NCBI RefSeq assembly: GCF_002157465.1
Contig: NZ_NHOC01000005.1
Location: forward strand, 133,134 to 197,133
Reading direction: 5' to 3'
Source of the DNA: Butyricicoccus porcorum
GTDB lineage: Bacteria; Bacillota; Clostridia; Oscillospirales; Butyricicoccaceae
Length of the DNA: 64,000 nucleotides
Part shown: in pieces, positions 1 to 6,709 of the stretch
Position numbering within the stretch: the first letter of the stretch is position 1
How the letters are laid out: each line of letters opens with the position of its first letter
Program-made: the position numbers and the translations under genes
The notes under the pieces: generated by a model
Told to the model about the DNA's origin: nothing
Databases searched by the model: none
What the model saw: the letters and a program-made list of their open reading frames with translations, nothing else

Positions 1-1
1 A

Positions 2-1093
2 GGCCAGGAGCGCCTGCTCTACAAGACCTTCCCGATCGACGTTGTCCTGCTGCGTGCTTCCTACTGCGACGAGCGCGGCAACTGCACCGTACACAGAGAA
101 GTTGGCCCGCTGGACGTCACCGCCATGGCTCAGGCCTGCAAGAACAGCGGCGGTAAGGTTATCGTTCAGGTTGAGAAGATTGTAGCTGCCGGTTCCCTCG
201 ATCCGAAGCTGGTCAAGATTCCGGGCATCTACGTTGACGCCGTTGTCATCGGTACCGAAGAGGACAACATGCAGTGCATCGGCGTACCGTACGACGGCTC
301 CGCTGCCGGCGAGTACACCATCCCGCTGGATTCCATCCCGACCATTCCGCTGAATCAGCGCAAGGTTGTTGCGCGCCGTGCTGCTATGGAGCTGCCGAAC
401 GATGCAATCGTCAACCTCGGCACCGGTATGCCGGAGCAGATTTCCAATGTTGCGGCTGAAGAAGGTATCGCGGATAAGATGACCCTGACCGTAGAGGCTG
501 GCCCGATCGGCGGCATCCCGCTGGCTGGCCCGCAGTTCGGCGCGTGCTCCAACGCAGAAGCCATTCTGGAGCACAACGTACAGTTCGACTTCTATCAGGG
601 CGGCGGCCTGGATATCGCATTCCTCGGTCTGGCTGAAACCGCTCCGAACGGTGACCTGAACGTATCCAAGTTCGGCACCCGTCTGGCAGGCTGCGGCGGC
701 TTCATCGACATCACCCAGAACGCAAAGAAGGTCTGCTACTGTGGCACCTTCACCGCAAAGGGCCTGAAGGTCAAGGTCGGCGACGGCAAGATCGAAATCG
801 TGCAGGAAGGCGAAAAGAAGAAGTTCGTCAAGGAAGTTGAGCACATCACCTTCTCCGGCATCTATGCGAACAAGGTTCATCAGCCGGTTCTGTACATCAC
901 CGAGCGCGCTGTCTTCGAGCTGCGTCCGGAGGGCGTTACCCTGATTGAGATCGCACCGGGCATCGACCTGCAGACCCAGATCCTCGACCAGATGGAATTT
1001 GTACCGCAGATCGCTTATCAGGAAGACGGCACCATCAAGCTGATGGACGAGCGTATCTTCCGCGATGAGCCGATGGGCCTCGCAAACGATTGA
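2..1093 (+). CDS. pct: Pct-type acyl-CoA:acetate CoA-transferase, 3' part
   Basis: The 5' end lies outside the window; the open frame runs in from base 2, so about 363 C-terminal residues of a roughly 520-residue family I CoA-transferase are visible. The two-domain family swaps CoA between short-chain acids such as acetate, propionate, butyrate or lactate through a glutamyl-CoA thioester. Seen here: the glycine-rich NLGTGMPEQ segment, the catalytic Glu in LTVEAGPIGG, GGGLDIAFLGLAE, and the C-terminal SEIAPGIDLQ-like block (IEIAPGIDLQTQILDQM). These match Clostridium propionicum Pct closely from memory. It lies directly upstream of thlA-crt-hbd, so a role in the terminal step of short-chain acid production, or in acid activation, is inferred. 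Substrate cannot be read from sequence. Confidence 0.9.
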   Translation, partial: GQERLLYKTFPIDVVLLRASYCDERGNCTVHREVGPLDVTAMAQACKNSGGKVIVQVEKIVAAGSLDPKLVKIPGIYVDAVVIGTEEDNMQCIGVPYDGSAAGEYTIPLDSIPTIPLNQRKVVARRAAMELPNDAIVNLGTGMPEQISNVAAEEGIADKMTLTVEAGPIGGIPLAGPQFGACSNAEAILEHNVQFDFYQGGGLDIAFLGLAETAPNGDLNVSKFGTRLAGCGGFIDITQNAKKVCYCGTFTAKGLKVKVGDGKIEIVQEGEKKKFVKEVEHITFSGIYANKVHQPVLYITERAVFELRPEGVTLIEIAPGIDLQTQILDQMEFVPQIAYQEDGTIKLMDERIFRDEPMGLAND

Positions 1094-1183
1094 TTGCTGA
1101 TCAAATAACGCATAACACATGGGTATCTAATTGTTAGTTTTTTAACACTTTCAACTTTTTCACGCTTTTTTTGCGGAAAATAC

Positions 1184-1212
1184 TTGTGAAATATGGCGTT
1201 ATGATGTACAAT
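1184..1212 (+). promoter_or_regulatory. Sigma-A promoter for thlA-crt-hbd
   Basis: TTGTGA at 1184-1189 and TACAAT at 1207-1212 are separated by 17 bp. It implies a roughly 90-nt leader before thlA and that the thlA-crt-hbd genes can be transcribed separately from the upstream CoA-transferase. Confidence 0.65.
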
Positions 1213-1308
1213 AGCAAAGGGTTCAGGGAGAAACACCACTCTACCCTCCCTTATCCTATTGTTATATAACTATCCATTCCTGTAGTGAGAAAAAGGAGAA
1301 TAGGGCAA

Positions 1309-2496
1309 ATGAATGTGTATATTTGCAGTGCAAAGAGAACCCCGATCGGTTCCTACGGCAAGAGTCTGAAGGATGTTCCGGCTGTTACGCTCGGCGTTAC
1401 CGCTGCCAAGGCTGCGATTGAGCAGTCCGGCGTTGACGTTGCTGCCATCGATGAGACCATCACCGGCTGCGTCCTCCAGGGCGGTCTGGGTCAGAACATC
1501 GGCCGTCAGATCATGGTTGGCGCAGGTCTGCCGATCACCACTCCGGCAATCACCATCAATAAGGTTTGTGCATCCTCCATGCGCGCAATGAGCCTCGCAG
1601 CTCAGATCATCAAGTCCGGCGACGACCAGTGCATCATGGCTGGCGGCGCTGAGTCCATGTCCGGTGCACCGTATTATGCAAACAAGGTTCGCTGGGGCGC
1701 TCGTATGAACGACATCCAGATGGTCGACCTGATGGTACACGACGGCGTTTGGGATATCTTCAACGGCTACCACATGGGCATCACTGCGGAAAACGTTGCA
1801 GAGCAGTACGGCATCACCCGTGAGATGCAGGACGAGCTGGCTTGCGCTTCCCAGGCAAAGGCTGTTGCAGCAATCAAGGCTGGCAAGTTCAAGGACGAGA
1901 TCGTTCCGGTAGAAGTAAAGCAGAAGAAGAAGACCTTCCTGTTCGACACCGACGAGCATCCGCGTGAGGGCACGACGATGGAGACCCTCGCTGGTCTGCG
2001 CCCGGCATTCAAGAAGGACGGCACGGTAACCGCAGGCAACGCTTCCGGCATCAACGATGCAGGCGCTTGCATGATTATCGCTTCTGAGGACTTCGTAAAG
2101 GCACACGGCTTGAAGCCGATGGCGAAGATCCGTTCCTACGGTTCTGTCGGCTGCGATCCGTCCATCATGGGCATCGGCCCGATCGAGTCCACCCGTCAGG
2201 CACTGTCCCGCGCTGGCCTCACCGTTGCTGATCTCGACCTGATCGAGTCCAACGAAGCATTCGCAGCACAGGCTTGCGCAGTCAACAACACCCTTGGCTT
2301 CGACATGGACAAGGTCAATGTAAACGGCGGCGCAATCGCTCTGGGCCATCCGATCGGCGCAGCAGGCTGCCGTATCTCCACCACCCTGCTGTACGAAATG
2401 ATTAAGCGCGATGCTACCATCGGCCTGGCTACCATGTGCATCGGCGGCGGCATGGGCGAAGCAATCATCCTCGAGCGCGACGAGCTCTGCAAGTAA
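1309..2496 (+). CDS. thlA: Acetyl-CoA C-acetyltransferase (thiolase)
   Basis: A 395-residue biosynthetic-type thiolase that condenses two acetyl-CoA into acetoacetyl-CoA. The catalytic triad is visible: nucleophilic Cys87 in VCASSMRA, His347 in [11 protein letters not shown], and Cys377 in [16 protein letters not shown] is also present. The ATG at 1309 is chosen over an upstream ATG at 1285 because it follows AAGGAG with normal spacing and begins the usual thiolase N-terminus ([14 protein letters not shown]). It is the first gene of a three-gene run with crt and hbd. Codon use is strongly biased, as in the ribosomal genes of this window, suggesting high expression. Cytoplasmic homotetramer by family. 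Confidence 0.95.
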   Translation: MNVYICSAKRTPIGSYGKSLKDVPAVTLGVTAAKAAIEQSGVDVAAIDETITGCVLQGGLGQNIGRQIMVGAGLPITTPAITINKVCASSMRAMSLAAQIIKSGDDQCIMAGGAESMSGAPYYANKVRWGARMNDIQMVDLMVHDGVWDIFNGYHMGITAENVAEQYGITREMQDELACASQAKAVAAIKAGKFKDEIVPVEVKQKKKTFLFDTDEHPREGTTMETLAGLRPAFKKDGTVTAGNASGINDAGACMIIASEDFVKAHGLKPMAKIRSYGSVGCDPSIMGIGPIESTRQALSRAGLTVADLDLIESNEAFAAQACAVNNTLGFDMDKVNVNGGAIALGHPIGAAGCRISTTLLYEMIKRDATIGLATMCIGGGMGEAIILERDELCK

Positions 2497-2528
2497 GCAT
2501 TATACATTCCACGACATTTTCGAGAGCG

Positions 2529-2552
2529 GGAAGGCGGAGCATCCGTCTTCCC
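2529..2552 (+). promoter_or_regulatory. Intercistronic hairpin between thlA and crt
   Basis: GGGAAGGCGG and CCGTCTTCCC form a 10-bp stem (one G-U pair) around a 5-nt loop. No U-run follows, so it is more likely an mRNA-stability or processing element than a terminator. Confidence 0.45.
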
Positions 2553-2592
2553 CTCCTCCCGTGACACAGACATAAAAGGAGATCTTTTACCA

Positions 2593-3405
2593 ATGACTGA
2601 CGTAAAGGTAGAGAAAAAGGGTAACGTAGCAGTTGTTACCATCGATCATATGCAGGCAATGAACGCCCTGAGCACCGACATGTATGCACAGCTGGAGGAG
2701 GCATTCGACTCCGTTGCAGCGATGGAAGACGTTTATGCCGTTGTCCTGACCGGTTCCTCCCGTGTCAACAAGAAGGGCAAGACCGTTCAGTCCTTCGTAG
2801 CAGGCGCTGACATCTCCCAGATGTCCACCATGACCGTTGCAGAAGGCAAAGCATTCGGCAACGACTCCAACCGTGTATGCTGGAAGATCGAGAACTTCAA
2901 GCGCCCGGTTATCGCTGCAATCAACGGCTTCTGCCTCGGCGGCGGCTGCGAGCTGGCTATGTCCTGCGACATCCGTCTGGCTTCCGCAAACGCTTGCTTC
3001 GGTCAGCCTGAGGTTGGTCTGGGCATCACCCCGGGCTGCGGCGGCACCCAGAGACTTGCTCGCCTCGTAGGTCTCGGCAAGGCAAAGGAAATGCTGTACA
3101 CCGCACGCGGCAACTACACAGCTCAGGACGCAAAGGACATGGGTCTGGTCAACGAAGTATACGAGACCGTTGAAGAGCTGGAAGAGGCTGCTCTCGCTCT
3201 GGCACAGGAAATCGCTGCTCAGGCTCCGATCGCAGTCGCTCTGGTCAAGGAAGCTGTCAATGTTGGCATGCAGACCGACCTGAACTCTGCTCTGAAGCTG
3301 GAGGGCAACTGCTTTGGCGAATGCTTCGCTACCGAGGATCAGAAGTATGCAATGGCTCATTTCGTAAACAAGAGCCGCGAGCCGAAGGTATTCCAGAACA
3401 AGTAA
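2593..3405 (+). CDS. crt: 3-hydroxybutyryl-CoA dehydratase (crotonase)
   Basis: A 270-residue enoyl-CoA hydratase/isomerase family protein that dehydrates 3-hydroxybutyryl-CoA to crotonyl-CoA. The oxyanion-hole and catalytic features are present: VAGADI, GGGCELAMSCD with Glu120, and FGQPEVGLGI with Glu140, the catalytic Glu pair. Compared with typical crotonases there is a short insertion before VAGADI (about residues 56-67, rich in Lys). An AAAGGAG ribosome-binding site lies just upstream of the ATG. It sits between thlA and hbd, completing the acetyl-CoA to crotonyl-CoA route. Confidence 0.93.
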   Translation: MTDVKVEKKGNVAVVTIDHMQAMNALSTDMYAQLEEAFDSVAAMEDVYAVVLTGSSRVNKKGKTVQSFVAGADISQMSTMTVAEGKAFGNDSNRVCWKIENFKRPVIAAINGFCLGGGCELAMSCDIRLASANACFGQPEVGLGITPGCGGTQRLARLVGLGKAKEMLYTARGNYTAQDAKDMGLVNEVYETVEELEEAALALAQEIAAQAPIAVALVKEAVNVGMQTDLNSALKLEGNCFGECFATEDQKYAMAHFVNKSREPKVFQNK

Positions 3406-3453
3406 TTCGATTCATCACTTGAGACTTGAGATTGAGATAGGAGATTGAGAAAC

Positions 3454-4344
3454 ATGAAGGTTACTGTATTTGGTGCCGGCAACATGGGTGCCCGCATTGC
3501 TGAAGTTTTCCTGAAGGCTGGCCATGCTGTCACCCTGATTGATATCAAAGAGCAGTTCTGCGAAGGCGGCAAGAAGCGCATCGAGGGCGACCTCGCAGGC
3601 GGCGTCAAGAGAGGTAAGATGACCCAGGAGCAGATGGATGCATGCCTGGCTAATCTGACCCTGTCCGTTGACCGCCAGGATGCCGCTGGCTCTGACTTCG
3701 TCATGGAAGTTATTCTGGAAAGAATGGATCTCAAGAAGGAGCTTCTGGAAGAGCTCGATTCCATCCTGCCGGAAGACTGCATCATCGGCACCAACACCTC
3801 CGCCCTTTCCATCACGGAGATCTCGAACGCTGTTCCGAACCGCTCTGACAAGGTTGTCGGCTGCCACTTCTTCAATCCGGCTCACATCATGAAGCTGGTT
3901 GAGGTTACCAAGGGTCTCAAGACCTCTGAGGAGACCTTCAAGAAGGCTTATGACATCATGGCTTCCCTCGGCAAGACCCCGGTACAGGTCAACGAGGGCC
4001 CGGGTTTTGTTGTCAACCGCATCCTGATCCCGATGATGAACGAAGCCATCGGCATCTATGCAGACGGCATCGCATCCCCGTCCGACATCGACCTGGCTAT
4101 GCAGAATGGCGCTGGCATGAAGTCCGGCCCGCTGCACACTGCGGACCTGGTTGGCCATGACATCAACCTCGCAATCATGAACACCCTCTTCACTGAGACC
4201 GGCGACCCGAAGTATCGCCCGCATCCGCTGCTGAAGAAGATGGTTCGCGCAGGTTATCTGGGCGTCAAGACCGGCAAGGGCTTCTTCACCTATGATGGCC
4301 CGTTCGGCAAGGAAATCCCCGGCGGTGACCTGACGATCAAGTAA
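3454..4344 (+). CDS. hbd: 3-hydroxybutyryl-CoA dehydrogenase
   Basis: A 296-residue NAD(P)-dependent 3-hydroxyacyl-CoA dehydrogenase reducing acetoacetyl-CoA to 3-hydroxybutyryl-CoA. It has an N-terminal Rossmann fold (FGAGNMGARIAE, residues 6-17), the substrate-contacting Ser117 region (NTSALS), catalytic His138 in GCHFFNPAHIM, and NEGPGFVVNRI leading into the C-terminal helical domain. The ATG at 3454 is preferred to one at 3445 because it follows AGGAG by about 10 nt and starts at the conserved MKVTVFGAG. Last gene of the cluster; a strong terminator follows. No bcd or etfBA follows, so crotonyl-CoA reduction must be encoded elsewhere. Confidence 0.95.
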   Translation: MKVTVFGAGNMGARIAEVFLKAGHAVTLIDIKEQFCEGGKKRIEGDLAGGVKRGKMTQEQMDACLANLTLSVDRQDAAGSDFVMEVILERMDLKKELLEELDSILPEDCIIGTNTSALSITEISNAVPNRSDKVVGCHFFNPAHIMKLVEVTKGLKTSEETFKKAYDIMASLGKTPVQVNEGPGFVVNRILIPMMNEAIGIYADGIASPSDIDLAMQNGAGMKSGPLHTADLVGHDINLAIMNTLFTETGDPKYRPHPLLKKMVRAGYLGVKTGKGFFTYDGPFGKEIPGGDLTIK

Positions 4345-4365
4345 AAACAATCGAGTTTGTTTCTG

Positions 4366-4398
4366 TCCTCCGCAGCTTTTGGCTGCGGAGGATTTTTT
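4366..4398 (+). terminator. Rho-independent terminator after hbd
   Basis: CCTCCGCAGC (4367-4376), loop TTTT, GCTGCGGAGG (4382-4391), then a T-rich tract. A perfect 10-bp GC-rich stem; ends the thlA-crt-hbd unit. Confidence 0.9.
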
Positions 4399-4770
4399 AT
4401 TTATATTTTGCTCCCTGCCGCGCAGATAGATGGCAAAATTTTCTTTTTTGCTGTGATTCGTTAAATTTTTTAATATCAACTGTTTCATTCGAGACATTTT
4501 TTCGGATTTTTGTGCAATTTTTTCGTAATTTTTGCCGCGCAGATATCCATTTTTTTCAAATTTTTTATCCGGAAATTTGAGGTTTTTTCCGGTTTTTCCC
4601 TTGTTTTGGCAAAAAAATTGTATATTTTATACATTATTTTGAGTAAATCATTTTCTTTTCTTGTACGATAACAAAAATTTTGCTTTCGAGAGCAGGATCA
4701 TACATTTTTATATTGAAAATATACCATATTTACGGCATAATATAATTAAAAAATAGGGACTTTTGTCCGA
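4399..4770. other. AT-rich non-coding stretch with a 13-bp direct repeat
   Basis: About 370 bases between the hbd terminator and the end of spmB with no credible open frame. It is far richer in A and T than the flanks. The 13-mer TGCCGCGCAGATA occurs at 4416-4428 and again at 4533-4545. A weak GGAC-TTTT-GTCC hairpin at 4757-4768, followed on the minus strand by a T-rich run, may end spmAB transcription. Confidence 0.5.
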
Positions 4771-5280
4771 TTATCCCAGCCAACGCACACAAACAACAGC
4801 AGAAATGAACGCTGTAAGGTCTGCAATAAACGCCGCAGGAATTGCATATCTTGTCCGTTTCAGCTGTAAATGACCGCAGTAAATGCCAATCGTGTACATA
4901 CTGGTCTCAGAGGCGCCCAGCATGACGGCGGCAACCCGTCCGGCATAGCTGTCCACCCCGCAGGTGCGCATGATTTCCTGTCCGAGCGCCAGCCCGCCGC
5001 TGCCGCTGAGCGGCTTGAGCAGCACCAGCGCTGCACAGTCTGCCGGTATCCCGGCGAGCGAAAGCAGCGGCTGCATGGCCTGTCCTGCCAGATCGATAAA
5101 GCCCGAAGCGCGCAGCATGGTCACTGCCGTCAGCAGCGCGATCATCGTCGGCAGGATGCTCACTGCCGTGCGCAGGCCGCTCTCCACGCCGCGCAGGAAA
5201 ACCGGAAACACATCGGTTCCCTTTGCCAGTGCATGCACGCCGACAAAGGCAATCAATGCCGGAACCAACATCGCGTTCAC
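4771..5280 (-). CDS. spmB: Spore maturation protein B
   Basis: A 169-residue nucleoside-recognition (Gate) domain membrane protein, the usual length for SpmB. The conserved PLSGSGG and ASETSMYTIGIY segments and several hydrophobic helices are visible. SpmA and SpmB are needed for dehydration of the spore core during sporulation. The start is GTG at 5280: it follows AAAGGAG by about 8 nt and its bases overlap the spmA stop (GTGA). Translational coupling to spmA is therefore likely. An internal ATG at 5271 is the alternative start. Confidence 0.9.
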   Translation of the reverse strand: MNAMLVPALIAFVGVHALAKGTDVFPVFLRGVESGLRTAVSILPTMIALLTAVTMLRASGFIDLAGQAMQPLLSLAGIPADCAALVLLKPLSGSGGLALGQEIMRTCGVDSYAGRVAAVMLGASETSMYTIGIYCGHLQLKRTRYAIPAAFIADLTAFISAVVCVRWLG

Positions 5281-5864
5281 GGCTCACGCTCCTTTCTCAG
5301 ACGGGCAAACAGCCGCGCCGCCGCAAGCCCCGCTGCCACCGAACAGACGGACGCCCCCCACACGGCCGGCATGATGTCGAACGGCTGCTGTGCCCCCAGC
5401 GAGGCACGCACGGCTGCCACTGTCGTTGGAATCAACTGGATGGATGTCGTATTGAGCACGACAAAGGTCAACACCTCATCCGGTGTCCCCCTGCGCCCAT
5501 ACAGGTCATACAGCCTGTCTGCTGCGCGCAGGCCGATCGGCGTAGCTGCATTGCTCAGTCCCAACAGGTTCGCCGTGACGTTCGCAGCGATACATTCCAT
5601 GGTTTCGCGGTCACGCGACGCGCGGTGGAACAGCAATGAAAGCGGGCGACGAAGCACCGATGTGATTTTTTCACACAAACCGGACTGCTGCATCAGTTCC
5701 ATGACACCGGACCACAATCCCATGAGTCCGACGATGGACAGACACAGCGTAACCGCCTGGTTTGCGCCACCGGTGACTGCGGCAGATACTTCCGCAGTGC
5801 GCCCGGTCACACAGGCCGTTATGCACGCCAGCACCATCAGGCTGACCCACAGATAATTCATCAT
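5277..5864 (-). CDS. spmA: Spore maturation protein A
   Basis: A 195-residue Gate-domain membrane protein, the expected length of SpmA, with the conserved ANVTANLLGLSNAATPIGLRA and VVLNTTSIQLIP segments and multiple membrane helices. Acts with SpmB in the developing spore membrane. AAAGGGTG precedes the paired ATG codons; either Met could be used. It is divergent from abrB, with an inverted repeat in between. First gene of a two-gene operon overlapping spmB by 4 nt. Confidence 0.9.
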   Translation of the reverse strand: MMNYLWVSLMVLACITACVTGRTAEVSAAVTGGANQAVTLCLSIVGLMGLWSGVMELMQQSGLCEKITSVLRRPLSLLFHRASRDRETMECIAANVTANLLGLSNAATPIGLRAADRLYDLYGRRGTPDEVLTFVVLNTTSIQLIPTTVAAVRASLGAQQPFDIMPAVWGASVCSVAAGLAAARLFARLRKEREP

Positions 5865-5882
5865 ACTAGTTTCACCCTTTCC

Positions 5883-5907
5883 CTGCTAACACCGCACTCG
5901 TTAGCAG
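5883..5907. promoter_or_regulatory. Inverted repeat between divergent spmA and abrB
   Basis: CTGCTAAC (5883-5890) and GTTAGCAG (5900-5907) form a perfect 8-bp inverted repeat with a 9-bp spacer, in the control region shared by two divergent genes. No T-run follows, so an operator is more likely than a terminator. AbrB-family regulators commonly autoregulate; that AbrB binds here is inference. Confidence 0.45.
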
Positions 5908-5942
5908 CATAATTTTGTACTTATAATAAGGAAGTGATTGCA

Positions 5943-6191
5943 ATGAAATCTACCGGAATTGTACGAAAAGTTGACGAGCTCGGCCGCATCGTTCTCCCCA
6001 TTGAGCTTCGCAGGACACTTGATATCGAGGTTAAGGATTCGTTGGAAATTTATGTCGACGGCTCCCAGATTATATTGAAGAAATACGAACCTGCCTGTGT
6101 ATTCTGCGGCAACGCGAAGGATGTCATAAACTTTAAAGGGAAAAACATCTGCCGCAGCTGCCTGCATGAGCTGATGCACACGGAGGGGTGA
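5943..6191 (+). CDS. abrB: AbrB/SpoVT-type transition-state regulator with C-terminal zinc ribbon
   Basis: An 82-residue swapped-hairpin DNA-binding protein. Residues 1-50 hold the AbrB core (STGIVRKVDELGRIVLPIE, LEIYVDGSQIILKKY). The tail carries CVFCGN and CRSC, a probable Cys4 metal site typical of clostridial AbrB. Family role: repression of stationary-phase and sporulation genes during growth. The ATG at 5943 is chosen because AAGGAAG precedes it and it matches the conserved MKSTGIV start; a GTG lies 9 nt upstream. Single gene closed by a strong terminator, in a neighbourhood of sporulation genes. Confidence 0.92.
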   Translation: MKSTGIVRKVDELGRIVLPIELRRTLDIEVKDSLEIYVDGSQIILKKYEPACVFCGNAKDVINFKGKNICRSCLHELMHTEG

Positions 6192-6217
6192 TTGTGCGCA
6201 CAAACGTATGGAAAGAC

Positions 6218-6252
6218 ATACGGGAACCGGTATCCGGTTCCCGTATTTTTTT
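6218..6252 (+). terminator. Terminator after abrB (and facing spoIIID)
   Basis: ATACGGGAACCGG (6218-6230), 3-nt loop, CCGGTTCCCGTAT (6234-6246), then seven T. Perfect 13-bp stem located between convergent abrB and spoIIID. Confidence 0.92.
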
Positions 6253-6256
6253 GCGT

Positions 6257-6520
6257 TCAGGATGCACCGTCGTCCTCTCCGCGGTATTTCCGCCGGGTTG
6301 CCATCCCGCCACGGATGTGGCGCTCCTCCTTGTTTCGCATAAGCACCTCATGTGCCTGCGTGTATAATGGTAAATTCAAGTGATACAGTCGTTCTGTGAT
6401 ATCCTTATGAACGGTCGACTTGCTCACGCCGAACCTTGCTGCGGTCTGCCGCACGGTCGCACCAGTCTCTATCATATACTGTGCCAGCATAACGGCCCGT
6501 TCTTCCGGCTGTCCCTTCAC
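6257..6520 (-). CDS. spoIIID: Sporulation transcriptional regulator SpoIIID
   Basis: An 87-residue helix-turn-helix protein that switches mother-cell gene expression during sporulation. The recognition motif TVRQTAARFGVSKSTVHKD (about residues 22-40) and the C-terminal basic block HIRGGMATRRKYRGED match SpoIIID, and the length fits. GGGAGGGG lies just upstream of the ATG at 6520. Convergent with abrB, in the same sporulation neighbourhood as spmAB. Control by the mother-cell sigma factor SigE is expected from family knowledge; I could not assign a clear SigE promoter. Confidence 0.95.
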   Translation of the reverse strand: MKGQPEERAVMLAQYMIETGATVRQTAARFGVSKSTVHKDITERLYHLNLPLYTQAHEVLMRNKEERHIRGGMATRRKYRGEDDGAS

Positions 6521-6601
6521 ATATTTCCCCTCCCGACATGACTTTGTGCTTCATGTCTATGTGAGGGCACTGTGTTTTATACATTTTCTGACGCATTGCA
6601 G

Positions 6602-6645
6602 AAAAAAGACGCAGATTTCCATTTTGGAAAAATCTGCGTCTTTTG
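6602..6645 (-). terminator. Terminator after the SLH/LRR peptidase gene
   Basis: AAAGACGCAGATTT and AATCTGCGTCTTTT pair across a short inner hairpin (GG/CC) and give a T-run on both strands. On the minus strand it lies downstream of the gene ending at 6710. A second imperfect hairpin at 6648-6683 (CCGAACTGGAAC with GTTCCGGTTCGG) sits between them. Confidence 0.8.
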
Positions 6646-6709
6646 TGTGTCCGAACTGGAACCAACGTTCGTTCCGGTTCGGATTTTTATACAGCCTGTC
6701 TTCCCGCAC

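Noticed and set aside
4870-5856. 328-codon plus-strand open frame across spmAB
   Set aside because: Antisense shadow; spmA and spmB are well supported on the other strand.
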